Assembly: GCA_051004015.1 (NCBI GenBank) | Contig: JBPCKT010000019.1 | Coordinates: forward strand, 1 to 49,264 | DNA: 49,264 nucleotides | Source of the DNA: SXOA01 sp051004015 | GTDB taxonomy: Bacteria; Planctomycetota; Planctomycetia; Pirellulales; Pirellulaceae | Direction of reading: 5' to 3' | In this document: piece by piece, positions 1-8,578 of the stretch | How positions within the stretch are numbered: position 1 is the stretch's first letter | How the letters are laid out: every line of letters starts with the position of its first letter | The notes under the pieces: generated by a model | The model's database searches: none | What the model saw: the letters and a program-made list of their open reading frames with translations, nothing else | Told to the model about the DNA's origin: nothing | Translations under genes and position numbers: made by a program

Positions 1-59
1 GCAGCCACGAACTCTGCCTCCAGTGCCGCCAGCCTTAATTGAAGCTCCTGATCCATCAT
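1..59 (-). CDS. 5' end of a minus-strand gene, cut by the window edge
   Basis: Reading leftwards from 59, two adjacent ATG codons (59-57 and 56-54) open a frame that stays open to the window edge and begins MMDQELQLRLAALEAEF. A possible ribosome binding site (AAGGCAGG) lies just upstream of the first ATG. Only about 19 residues are visible; they are Leu/Glu/Ala rich and look helical. The family is not recognisable. Short open frames can arise by chance, so confidence is limited. Confidence 0.35.
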   Translation of the reverse strand, partial: MMDQELQLRLAALEAEFVA

Positions 60-128
60 CGCCTGCCTTGCCTAACCGGCCCAAGATTTACCAACTTCCC
101 CAATCCCGTGGAAGGCTAAACGGATACG

Positions 129-398
129 TTTGGGTGTATTAAAAAAACCTGCTTTGTATCGCGCTTGTATCGCGAAGGCTCGGCGGAAGTCGCGATGGGA
201 TCAGGAGTTGTGCCTCCGCCCTTGATACACGCGGGGCCAAAACGGGACCTTGAAAACCTGTATAATTTGCCGGTGGTGGGCCGCTTATCGCGCGAATCAG
301 GGGGGAGAGGAGTTCCGGCGCGTTAAGGGAAGCGGGTTCGACCCTCACCCCGGCCCTCTCCCAGGAGGAGAGGGGGTCAGGCAGCCGGAAGTCAACGA
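129..398. repeat. ~220-nt dispersed element, copy 1 (with a 37-nt insertion)
   Basis: This stretch is clearly similar to 33048-33283 in the same orientation. Shared blocks include GGGTGTAT, AAAACCTG, TGTATCGCGC, AGGAGTTGTGC, TGATACAC, TTGAAAACCTGTATAAT, CGCTTATCGCGCGAATC and GCAGCCG.AAGTCAACGAC. The pair TGTATYAA/TTGATACA inside it can form a stem. Copy 1 carries an extra ~37 nt (about 342-378) containing its own hairpin. Both copies lie just 3' of a minus-strand gene. No protein is encoded convincingly. It may be a structured RNA, a mobile miniature element or a regulatory module; the sequence alone does not decide. Confidence 0.8.
354..374. repeat. small hairpin inserted in the dispersed element
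   Basis: CCCTCTCC (354-361) pairs with GGAGAGGG (367-374). The surrounding ~37 nt are absent from the otherwise matching copy at 33048-33283, so this palindrome looks like an insertion of a separate REP-like unit. A related but looser sequence occurs inside the gene at 33337-36318 (about 35878-35912). Confidence 0.55.
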
Positions 399-430
399 CT
401 TCCGGGTTTACGTGGCACAGCGAGGTAGAT

Positions 431-451
431 CCGGAGGCAGTTTGCCTCCGG
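431..451 (-). terminator. hairpin after the five-gene operon
   Basis: A perfect 9-bp stem (CCGGAGGCA at 431-439, TGCCTCCGG at 443-451) with a 3-nt loop lies about 20 nt past the stop codon of the last gene of the minus-strand operon. There is no run of U after it, so it is either a non-canonical terminator or an mRNA 3'-end stabiliser. Confidence 0.4.
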
Positions 452-472
452 CTGCTTGGGAGATGGGGCGCC

Positions 473-1870
473 TTAGAGCTTGCTCGCAGGGTTTTCCGAC
501 TTCAGCCTTTCGGCCAGCTTGCGGATTTCGGCCAGCTTGGCTTGCATCTTCTGGCGGGCCGGACCCTCCAGGGCATCGGCGGCCTGTTGTTGTTTGGCAA
601 GTTCCGCCAGGAGTGGATCGACGCTGGGGAGCTTCTGCAACTGGTCCTTGAGCTTGTCCGCGGCGGCCGTGTTGCTCGCCGTGCTGGCGGCCTTGATGCG
701 GCTGACGAGGACCTCGCGGCGGGCGACGAGATCCACCAGGTCGTCCTGGATGCGGCCGAGGGCGGATTCCACCGCCAGCCGCGGGCGGTCGTCGGCGAGC
801 GAGATCGTGATTTCCTCCGCCAGTCCTGGAACCAGCGGCAGCCGGGCCAGCACCTCTTCGCCGTGGCGAACGAGCAGAATGCGAACGGCTGATGGACTGG
901 GGGGGACGACGACGATGCCAGCGGGGCCGCTTCGCCCGAGGGAGAGTACGGCTCCCGGCTTGCCCGCGGCTTCCGGCTCCTGCACGGCGACTTCGTATCC
1001 TTCCAGCGGAGCGGCATCGCCTTCCGCCGCCAGCTTGACCTTGGTGGAATCCTGCGAGGGACTGACCCCCAGCGCCAGCCTGAGGCGGGTGGGATGGTAT
1101 TCGGGAATGACCGCGCCCGAGAGGCCGGTTTCGATGCGAGCCGTGAACGGCGATGACGCGGTCTTGCTTTCGGTCGGGATCAGGAACGTCCAGCCAATCG
1201 GCTCCGGCGGCGCGGCCACGATCGCGCCGCGGGCATCGCATTTCAGCAGCACCGGGCGAAAGACTGTTCCGGAAATGAGCAGCGGCTGATTGGCATCGGG
1301 CCGGGCGAGCGCGGCGGCCCGCAGCTTGAGCGTGACGATTTTGTCGTCCACCTTTTCGATGCGAGCCTGCGGCGCGAATGCCCAGAGCAAACACCGAAGT
1401 GTCTCTTGCTTCACGCCGGCTGCCTGGCGGACGCTGTGCGTGGCCGTGGTATTCCAGAGTCCGGTTGCCAGGTCCAGCTCGCGGGCCCGCACCACATAGC
1501 CGTTCTCGCTGGAGGCAATCCCCAGCAGCATGACCTTGTCCCCCTTCTTCGCCGCTGCCGGCAAGATTTCGGAAGTGACGTCCGCCAGGGAATGCAAAAT
1601 GCGATGCCGCAACTCAGCCGGTGCTCTACTAACTTCCAGACGCCACGCGCCGCCGACGGCTGCCGAAACACGCGAGGCGAGGTCCGCGGATAGCTCCTGT
1701 TCCAGCCTCGACGGAAGCGAGGCATCCGCTTCCACGGCCGTCAGGAGGTGGATGCGATAGGGCAGCATCTCCCACGCTGCTCTGGCGGATTCGTCCTGGC
1801 CCACTGCCGAAATTGGCAGCGAGGCCAGGAGCAAAATCGCCATGGAAAGGCGGAGTTTCATTGGTTGCAT
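473..1870 (-). CDS. secreted protein with C-terminal coiled coil, unknown function
   Basis: A 465-residue protein starting MQPMKLRLS, or 462 residues from the ATG at 1861. A signal peptide (hydrophobic stretch AILLLASLPISAVGQ) predicts export. The middle is a series of beta-rich segments without a recognised domain. The last ~95 residues are charged and Ala/Leu/Lys rich (IQDDLVDLVARREVLV, then AKQQQAADALEG) and look like a coiled coil. It is the last gene of a five-gene minus-strand operon; its start lies 1 nt beyond the stop of the preceding gene, which implies translational coupling. No enzyme motif is visible. Its role is probably tied to the operon's envelope proteins (inference). Confidence 0.8.
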   Translation of the reverse strand: MQPMKLRLSMAILLLASLPISAVGQDESARAAWEMLPYRIHLLTAVEADASLPSRLEQELSADLASRVSAAVGGAWRLEVSRAPAELRHRILHSLADVTSEILPAAAKKGDKVMLLGIASSENGYVVRARELDLATGLWNTTATHSVRQAAGVKQETLRCLLWAFAPQARIEKVDDKIVTLKLRAAALARPDANQPLLISGTVFRPVLLKCDARGAIVAAPPEPIGWTFLIPTESKTASSPFTARIETGLSGAVIPEYHPTRLRLALGVSPSQDSTKVKLAAEGDAAPLEGYEVAVQEPEAAGKPGAVLSLGRSGPAGIVVVPPSPSAVRILLVRHGEEVLARLPLVPGLAEEITISLADDRPRLAVESALGRIQDDLVDLVARREVLVSRIKAASTASNTAAADKLKDQLQKLPSVDPLLAELAKQQQAADALEGPARQKMQAKLAEIRKLAERLKSENPASKL

Positions 1871-1871
1871 G

Positions 1872-4121
1872 TCATTCGGAGGGGACGCGAAGCTCGACTT
1901 GCCAGTTTTCGATGTCTTGATACAGCGTGAAGGGACGCTGCGGCACTCCCTTCACGGATTTGTGATAGGCAAAGTGATTGACGACTTGCCAGAGCGGGAT
2001 GACCGGGAGCTCGGCGGCGGCGACGCGGTGGACTTCCTGCGATCGCAGTGCGGCTTGCTTGGCGTCCTTCGCTTGTTCCAGCGATCGCAGGGCCAGGAGC
2101 ATGGCGGAGCTGCAATCACCGGTCATTCCGCCCGGACCCAGCAGCCGCCAGGCATCGACGGTTGGCTCCTGCATGACGAGTTCGGTATAGAGCAGGTCAT
2201 AATCCTCCCCCACGGCCTGGCCGGCGGGTAACTCTCGCAGCTTGACTTGCAGGCCGACGAGCTGCAGTTGCCGCGCGATGGATTCGCAGGCGATGCGGGC
2301 CATGGGCTCGGCGGGGAAAGCCAGCGTCAGGGATTGCGACTTGGGCGCCGCGGAAGCCGCTGCTTCCTGGCCTGCTACGGACACCAGCACCGACGCGACG
2401 GCGGGGTCATAGGGGCGGACCTCCACCTCCAGGTCATAGCCGGCGCCCCGCGTATCTTCCTTGGAAGCCGGCTTCGGGAACGGCCCGCTCACGACTTCGC
2501 AGCCGGCAATTGTTTGCCCCGTCAGCAGGCCGCGGTGGAGGATGCTCTCGCGGTCGATGGCGTAGAGGATGGCTCGCCGCAAAGTGCGATGGGCGAGCAG
2601 CGGCCTCCGCGGATTGGGGAGCAGCACGCTGACGCGGGGGAGCGCGTAGGGCTCCACGGTGAACTCTTCTCCCGATGTGATGCGCCGCAAGTCCCAGGGA
2701 CTAATGCGGTCGACCATGTTCACTTCGCCCCGGCGAAGCGCCACGATAGCCGCTGCAGAATCGGGATAGGTCCGCTCGATGATTTCGCTCGGAGGCGTAC
2801 TGGAGGTCTGCCGCAAGAAACTGACTTGCTGAGGCGTGACATCCGCCAGCTTGTACGGTCCATAGCCGGGTAGCGACCGCCGTAACCAGGCTTCGCCGCT
2901 CTGTTGGGGGCGCAGGAACAGGGCGCGGACCTCCCCTTCCGTGCCAACTTCCACGCCGGCCAGCACGTTCGCGAACGATTCGTCGAATGTCGGCGTTTTC
3001 GGCGTTGCCGCGGTAAGGAGCGCGCGGACGACATCCTGAGCCGACAGGTTCCGCGGCGGCTCTTGCCACTTCAGCCCTTCCTTGAGTTTGAGGACGACCT
3101 GAGCGTTCCCTTTCGGTCGCGAGAGCTCACCGAAGGATGAGGAGTACTTCCCTTCGCTCTCTCCGCTTCCTGCTTCCGCCAGCGGCCGGCCGAGCAAGCG
3201 GCCCGCACGCACGCCGGCCCAATCATCGCTTGTCTTCACCGAAGCAGCGGCCAGCGGCGAAACGACGCCGACGGAAAGCAGCGGGTACTTCTGATGGACG
3301 TCAGCCGCCAGTTGCTTTCCCTCTTCAATCGCGGGCCAGGTTTCCAGCATTCTCGCGGCGGCTTCGTGAGCCTGGCGGAGCTTTCCGGCCGCCAGGTCGG
3401 CCTTGGACTGGGCGAGCAATTCCGCAGCCTTGGCCTGGAGCATGTTTTCGAACTCGGCGACGGACGTGGCCTTCGTTTCCGGATAGCGCTCCGCGAGATT
3501 ATTAAGGAGCTTGCGGGCGGCGCGGTAGTTTCCCTCGGTGATGCGGCTCTTGGCGAGGTCGATGCTGACCCGTTCGTAGGCCTTCGGCAGCCCACTTCGC
3601 TGCGGGTTGCGGCCACTGAGTTCCGCCAGCAGGGCCATCGCCTCGTCCTGACGCCCCGCTTTGAAGCTCGCGCCGATTTGCGTCCAGAGGCACGTTTCAA
3701 TCGCATCCTTCAGCCCCGCGACGGGAGGTGTCTTCGCTTCGAGAAAGCGGAAATAGGCATACGCTTCGTCGAACCGCCCCTCCTGCACCCGCTGCTGGGC
3801 TTCGGCGAGAACCAGCTCTTCGAACAGACGGACCTTGGCCACGGCTCCCCAGGCGACGGCAAAGGTCTGGCCGGCCTGCTCCACCAGCTCGATTTCCAGA
3901 TCCCCGCTGCGGTTCTCGGGAGGGGGGACTTTTCGGCCCGGCAAATTGAGGGGTTTGACCTTGAGGACAGCGTTGTTGTTGTTTTCGTCGAGCGTGATTT
4001 CGTCGTAGGGGCTTTGTAGATAGATCGCGTCCGGGTTCTGGGCGGCAGCAATTCCGCTCGCTACCAGCGTCAGGCAAAGGGACGCAGCCGCCGGGAACAG
4101 AAGTTGTCGAAAGCGAGGCAT
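1872..4121 (-). CDS. periplasmic TPR + peptide-binding (SBP_bac_5-like) fusion
   Basis: 749 residues. A signal peptide with an AAAQ cleavage region and no lipobox Cys (residues 1-28) sends it to the periplasm unanchored. Residues ~100-280 are helical TPR-like repeats (EGRFDEAYAYFRFLEAK, GNYRAARKLLNNLAERYPE). Residues ~283-749 resemble the solute-binding domain of peptide ABC transporters: a VVRALLTAATP segment, GYGPYKLAD, RRAILYAIDRESIL and a late DLLYTELVM. No ABC permease or ATPase gene is next to it, unlike classical Opp/Dpp clusters. The start codon directly abuts the stop of the upstream gene (4122), so the two are coupled. A sensing or scaffolding role rather than transport is plausible but inferred. 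Confidence 0.8.
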   Translation of the reverse strand: MPRFRQLLFPAAASLCLTLVASGIAAAQNPDAIYLQSPYDEITLDENNNNAVLKVKPLNLPGRKVPPPENRSGDLEIELVEQAGQTFAVAWGAVAKVRLFEELVLAEAQQRVQEGRFDEAYAYFRFLEAKTPPVAGLKDAIETCLWTQIGASFKAGRQDEAMALLAELSGRNPQRSGLPKAYERVSIDLAKSRITEGNYRAARKLLNNLAERYPETKATSVAEFENMLQAKAAELLAQSKADLAAGKLRQAHEAAARMLETWPAIEEGKQLAADVHQKYPLLSVGVVSPLAAASVKTSDDWAGVRAGRLLGRPLAEAGSGESEGKYSSSFGELSRPKGNAQVVLKLKEGLKWQEPPRNLSAQDVVRALLTAATPKTPTFDESFANVLAGVEVGTEGEVRALFLRPQQSGEAWLRRSLPGYGPYKLADVTPQQVSFLRQTSSTPPSEIIERTYPDSAAAIVALRRGEVNMVDRISPWDLRRITSGEEFTVEPYALPRVSVLLPNPRRPLLAHRTLRRAILYAIDRESILHRGLLTGQTIAGCEVVSGPFPKPASKEDTRGAGYDLEVEVRPYDPAVASVLVSVAGQEAAASAAPKSQSLTLAFPAEPMARIACESIARQLQLVGLQVKLRELPAGQAVGEDYDLLYTELVMQEPTVDAWRLLGPGGMTGDCSSAMLLALRSLEQAKDAKQAALRSQEVHRVAAAELPVIPLWQVVNHFAYHKSVKGVPQRPFTLYQDIENWQVELRVPSE

Positions 4122-7100
4122 TTACTTCTTCTCCGGAATGGCCACTTTGAGAATTCCGCCGGCTGCCGTCGGTACGAGCACGGCGTTTCCGGCTAGCGCT
4201 GGCGAGCCCGTGAGGGGTTGGCCGACGTCAGCGCGGGCCAACTCTTTGCCGCTGGCAGCGACGAGTCGAAGGAGCACGCCTCGCTTCGTCGGCAGCAGGA
4301 AATCTCCGCCGGCAACCAGCGGCCGGCCAGCTACGGGCCCTTCCGCGAGCGGGATTTTCCAGAGCTGCTTGCCCGCGGCATCCAGGCAGACCAGCTCTCC
4401 CTTGTCGGTTTCCAGGACGAAGTTCTTGCCGACAGCCTCTGGCCCCATGACTACCGCGCGACAATCGATCTTGGCACCTGGTTTGAGCTTGAGGTCCGGC
4501 AGCGAAAGTACCTGCAACGCGCCGGACTGGTCCAAGACACAGGCGGAGCTTTCCAGCGCGGCGATCCGCGAAATAACGGGCAATTTCAAGGTCGCCTTCG
4601 CCACTAAGATGAGTCGTGGCTGGGGCGCGCTTTCCAAGCGGAGCAAATAGACCGAGTTGACGCCGTCGCAGATGACGACGTTCGCTCCATCACCGCCAGC
4701 CGGCGCGGCGGAGCAGTTTTCGAGCTGGCTTCCGGGGCGGATGCTGAGCTGAAACGGCTCGGCGAGTGGAGCAGAAGCCTTCTCATCCAGGAGTTCGACA
4801 GAGCCGGAGGTGGAAATGCTGAGGCGACCGCCAGCCCAAGAAATGCGTGGCGCGGCCAGCGGGGAATCGAGCGCGGGTTTTGTGGGTGTAGCTTCTGGAG
4901 CGACCGGCAGAAACAACACGCTCGCGCCGCTCAGGCTTGTCAGTTCGATTTTCACATCCGCTCCGGCAGATGTCGTCGCAACGGCGGACGCTCCGTCCGC
5001 CGCGATGTGGAGCGAAGCCAGCGGCTGGGCGAGACGAGTTTCCCACAGCGTCTCGCCGGAGGCGGCTTTGAGGGCAGTGGCGATAACTCCCGAGCGACCG
5101 ACGCCGCTGCGCACGCAGAAGAGGGTGTCGGCGATTCCTTGGGGCGGAGCTTCCATTGCCTGCCCGGCAAAGCCGGCCCAGGCCTCCTTGAGCGTGCCCC
5201 CTGCCGGGATAAAATCAAACCGTCGCAGCCCGTCTGCGGCGACCCACAGCTTGTCGGCATGAACGGCTCCAAAGCGGGTCAACGAGTCCGTTCCCGCTTC
5301 CGTCTCACCCAGCTTCTTGAGCGGCTCGTCGTCCGCCGGCTGATAGTCGAAGGCCACGGTTTGCCGGTCGGTCAGCACGAGCAGGCGCTCGCCGAGCAGC
5401 ACCGGCCGTGTTGTCACCAGGCCGGCAACGTCCACCTGCTGCGATGGGCCGGCGGTGAGCCCTTTCTCATCCAGCGCGACGACGTGGAGTAGCGAAGACG
5501 ACGAGCGATTCGCGGCCAGGATGGCGTGCCCGGCGACAATAGTCGGCGGCGTCTCGATGCTACCGGACTCGTGCCCGAGGTAGACGGCGGCTTCGCATTT
5601 CAAATCCGGCGAGAGAACGTAGAGGAAGGAGTGTTCCGCAACGACGAAGGTCTTGCCGGAACCCCCCACGGGGCCCAGCCGACACCCTTGCGGCAACTGG
5701 GCGGCGGACTTGCCGTTGCCGCTCTGTGCATCCAGGGCCACAATCTTGCCGCTCGTGGTTGCGACGATGACCTGGCCATCCAAAACGAATGGTTCGCCCG
5801 TCAATGACTCCTTGAACGGATGCCGCCAGCGGACCGCGCCGCTTCGCCGGTTCACGCAGACGACTTCATTGCGGAACAAGTCGGCCAGGATAACGTCGCT
5901 GGAAGCATCGGTGGCAAGGGGCGTTACCCCATTGCCGCTGTTCCCTAGGGCGGGGCGTGACCAGAGCAGTTTTCCAGAACCGCCGTCAATCGCCCAGACG
6001 GAGCCGGCTGCCAGCGCAAAGAATGTCCGCTCCGGAGTTTCGGCAGCGGTAGTCGGTTTGCCGCTGGCCAGGGACAAGCTGGCCAGCACGGAAGACTTCG
6101 CTTCCGCGGACTCCCCCTTGCTGGAATCGGCAGCTGTTTTTACTCCCGCGGCTACGGTTTTTCCGATTTGTTTGCCGAGGTCCCGCAGGGCTGCGTCTCC
6201 GGCGAGCTCAGGATACGCGAGGAGTAACTTGGTACGTTCCGCCAGAGCCGCGTCGAGCTTACTGGCCTCGGCATGCTTCTTGATTTCGGCCAGGGCTACT
6301 TCGAGCGATTTGCCTCGGCCCAGGTCTCGCTCCAATAATCCAAGCGATTCCTCCACTTCCGCCAGCCGCTGCCACTGCCGCAATGAGCCGGGAATGAAGC
6401 GGCCGTCATTGGCGAGCGCGAGCGCGTCTTTGGCCTGAGCCAGCTTCTCGGCGGACTCGGCTGCTGTCTTTCCTTGTTTGGCTTGTTCGGTCAGAGCCGC
6501 CGCCATGTCCGTAAGCAGCGGGGCCAATTCGGCGTGGAGCTGCGACAGCTCTTTCTCGCCGCCGATCTCGGTGAGCGCAGCTTTCGCGACCGGCAAAACG
6601 GTAGTGTAGTTGTCCTTGCTCGGCGAAGCGGCCAGGATTTTCGCCATACCGCGATGTAGCCGAGCGGTGCCAACTTTGGGGCTGGACGGAAAGTCTTCGA
6701 GGAAAGTGGAGTGTTTTGCAATCGCGGCGTCGTAGGACTTGGCTTGATAGTCATGCTCGGCCAGCGCGAATTCCTCGTCTCCATTACTCCGCGTCAGTAC
6801 GAACCCCGCAATGCCCCCCACGATCAGCAGCACGACGACCACGACGGCGATGATCGGCAGCACCTTGGAGCGTTTGCCCGGCGCAGCCGCGGGCTTCGCG
6901 GCTGCTGGCTTCTGCGCGGCAAGCGGAGCAGCGACCAGCGGTCCGGCAGCGGAGAGTGGCTCAACCAGATTCGCTGGTGAGTCGAGCGGTATGACAGGGG
7001 ATGCGGCAAAGGGGTCCGCCATGGCGGCCGGGCCGAACAAGTCGTCACCAGGAAGCGGGCTGAGCGGCGCGAGCTCTTCAAACAGCGGCGCGGCTGCCGG

Positions 7101-7619
7101 CGCCGGCGCTGCCTTGGCCTTCGCAATTGAGCTGGGAGTGCCGCTCGGCGCTGGCTTTGCCTTGGTGATGGTGCTGGGAGCAGCCTTGGAAGGTCCAGCC
7201 GGTTTGGGTGCGGGCGCAGGGGCGGGATTTGTTTTTACCGCCGACTTCGGCGCTTCGTGAATGGGAGCAAGGCCGAGATCCGCAGCCGCCAGGTCAATCT
7301 CGGCCTGGGACTTGGACGGCGATTTTACTGCCGGCTTGGGAGCAGGTTGAGGCGGCTTTGGCTTTTCGCCAATCGGCTCCAGGCCCAGAACTCCACTGTG
7401 CGAACTGCTTTTCTTCGAGGCCGGCAGCGGAGCCCCCACCAGCCGTTCTCCCTGAGCCTCGGTCAGATGGCCATGATCCACCAGCAGCCGGGCGATCGTG
7501 CCAGGCGCCACGGGTTTCGTGGCCTTTGCCACCTGGCGGCGCAGGCTTTCCAAAGCCTCGGGAGGGACGAGGCCGCCATTTGCCAGGTTGTCGAGTAATT
7601 CTTGTGCGGTCTTTGCCAT
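4122..7619 (-). CDS. membrane-anchored TPR and PQQ-type beta-propeller protein
   Basis: 1165 residues. Residues 1-65 form a small helical module (LLVDHGHLTEAQGERLVG) like those at the ends of planctomycete kinases. Residues ~65-250 are a Pro/Ala/Lys-rich linker, predicted cytoplasmic. One transmembrane helix spans about 253-275. Residues ~283-500 are TPR-like (ALAEHDYQAKSYDAAIAKH). Residues ~535-1165 show repeated blade signatures of the PQQ/BamB type (GSVWAIDGGSGKLLW, GKIVALDAQSGNGKSA, GELVCLDAAGKQLWK). No PQQ-dehydrogenase active-site pattern is evident, so this is probably a structural propeller facing the periplasm. It sits in the middle of the operon, 14 nt after the preceding gene. Confidence 0.85.
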   Translation of the reverse strand: MAKTAQELLDNLANGGLVPPEALESLRRQVAKATKPVAPGTIARLLVDHGHLTEAQGERLVGAPLPASKKSSSHSGVLGLEPIGEKPKPPQPAPKPAVKSPSKSQAEIDLAAADLGLAPIHEAPKSAVKTNPAPAPAPKPAGPSKAAPSTITKAKPAPSGTPSSIAKAKAAPAPAAAPLFEELAPLSPLPGDDLFGPAAMADPFAASPVIPLDSPANLVEPLSAAGPLVAAPLAAQKPAAAKPAAAPGKRSKVLPIIAVVVVVLLIVGGIAGFVLTRSNGDEEFALAEHDYQAKSYDAAIAKHSTFLEDFPSSPKVGTARLHRGMAKILAASPSKDNYTTVLPVAKAALTEIGGEKELSQLHAELAPLLTDMAAALTEQAKQGKTAAESAEKLAQAKDALALANDGRFIPGSLRQWQRLAEVEESLGLLERDLGRGKSLEVALAEIKKHAEASKLDAALAERTKLLLAYPELAGDAALRDLGKQIGKTVAAGVKTAADSSKGESAEAKSSVLASLSLASGKPTTAAETPERTFFALAAGSVWAIDGGSGKLLWSRPALGNSGNGVTPLATDASSDVILADLFRNEVVCVNRRSGAVRWRHPFKESLTGEPFVLDGQVIVATTSGKIVALDAQSGNGKSAAQLPQGCRLGPVGGSGKTFVVAEHSFLYVLSPDLKCEAAVYLGHESGSIETPPTIVAGHAILAANRSSSSLLHVVALDEKGLTAGPSQQVDVAGLVTTRPVLLGERLLVLTDRQTVAFDYQPADDEPLKKLGETEAGTDSLTRFGAVHADKLWVAADGLRRFDFIPAGGTLKEAWAGFAGQAMEAPPQGIADTLFCVRSGVGRSGVIATALKAASGETLWETRLAQPLASLHIAADGASAVATTSAGADVKIELTSLSGASVLFLPVAPEATPTKPALDSPLAAPRISWAGGRLSISTSGSVELLDEKASAPLAEPFQLSIRPGSQLENCSAAPAGGDGANVVICDGVNSVYLLRLESAPQPRLILVAKATLKLPVISRIAALESSACVLDQSGALQVLSLPDLKLKPGAKIDCRAVVMGPEAVGKNFVLETDKGELVCLDAAGKQLWKIPLAEGPVAGRPLVAGGDFLLPTKRGVLLRLVAASGKELARADVGQPLTGSPALAGNAVLVPTAAGGILKVAIPEKK

Positions 7620-7633
7620 GCGTTCGCGTCGGG

Positions 7634-8557
7634 CTATTCGTCGGCCTTCTGTTCCACCACGAAAAATCGAAAGCCCTCGGGCTCCCTGGGCCGGACCCCG
7701 AACACCGTCTTGCGAATCCGCTTGAGCCCGGCTTGTTTGGCCTGGTCGTCCTCCATTTGCACCAGCTCTTTCTCCAGCTCTTCGGGGCAGAAATGCACAA
7801 CCACCTTGCCCGCCGATGCAATCTTCGCTCGGGCCAGAATCTCTTCGTCCGCCTCCCGCATCGAGCCCCGCTGCCAGATCAGATACAGCCGCTTCTCCCC
7901 GGCAGCCGACTGGGTTCTGGTGGTCGGATTGGGGGCCGAGAGGTTGGAGAGATAGACGATGTCGTTCGCCTGGCCAATGACGCCGAGCTCGATTTTGAAG
8001 TAATCAAGCTGCCGCGTGTAGGAGTCGGAGGTGTTGCCGGCGCCGATGCGGATTTCCCACCGTTCGTGCCGCGGAATGCGGCTGATGGCATCGACGGAAC
8101 GCTCCAGACTTCCGGAGACAACCAGACCGGCCGGTGCGGCGCCATCCACGGACGCCAAAAGCAACTCCGGCGGCAGCCCCGCGGCGAGGCTGGAAATCTT
8201 CTCGGTTGTTTTGGAAAGAGAATCGCTACCCTCGGCGGACGTCGACGTAATACTGCTGTTGGCAAGAGTTGTCTTGAACGGTGGCGGAGGGGCAGGCGTC
8301 TCCGGCGGAATCGGTTTACCGGGTTCCGTCACGACAGGCTTGGCCTTGCTCGCACTGAGCCAGATGCCAATACTGACGGCGGGTGCGAGAATCAAGAAAG
8401 CCAAAACAACCAAGATGACTGGGAGCTTGCTCCGCTTCTTAAGTACTGGGGACGGTGGAGACGCCGCTTGCGGTTTCGCGCCCTCCGGCGCGGCACTCTT
8501 CTCATCCGCAATGGCGGAAGAAGAGTCCGGGGAAGATAAGTCCTTAGGAGAGGTCAT
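7634..8557 (-). CDS. single-pass membrane protein, unknown function
   Basis: 307 residues. A Ser/Pro/Ala-rich N-terminus (1-40), then KKRSK and a transmembrane helix (about 45-67), a Pro-rich linker (PPETPAPPPPF), and an exported domain from ~110 containing VDAISRIPRHERWEIRIGAGN and a C-terminal FRFFVVEQ. The layout matches the next protein of the operon: cytoplasmic low-complexity tail, one helix, exported domain. No known family is recognised. It starts 21 nt after the stop of the prenyltransferase-fold gene. Confidence 0.75.
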   Translation of the reverse strand: MTSPKDLSSPDSSSAIADEKSAAPEGAKPQAASPPSPVLKKRSKLPVILVVLAFLILAPAVSIGIWLSASKAKPVVTEPGKPIPPETPAPPPPFKTTLANSSITSTSAEGSDSLSKTTEKISSLAAGLPPELLLASVDGAAPAGLVVSGSLERSVDAISRIPRHERWEIRIGAGNTSDSYTRQLDYFKIELGVIGQANDIVYLSNLSAPNPTTRTQSAAGEKRLYLIWQRGSMREADEEILARAKIASAGKVVVHFCPEELEKELVQMEDDQAKQAGLKRIRKTVFGVRPREPEGFRFFVVEQKADE

Positions 8558-8578
8558 CGCTGCGTCGCGCCCCGCTTT

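Noticed and set aside
320..345. tRNA T-arm-like GGTTCGACCC
   Set aside because: The stem does not pair, no acceptor or anticodon arm fits, and copy 2 of the element does not keep the motif.
7208..8539. 443-codon plus-strand frame across two operon genes
   Set aside because: It spans the border of two minus-strand genes with clear domain structure and has low-complexity Arg/Gly composition typical of an antisense shadow.
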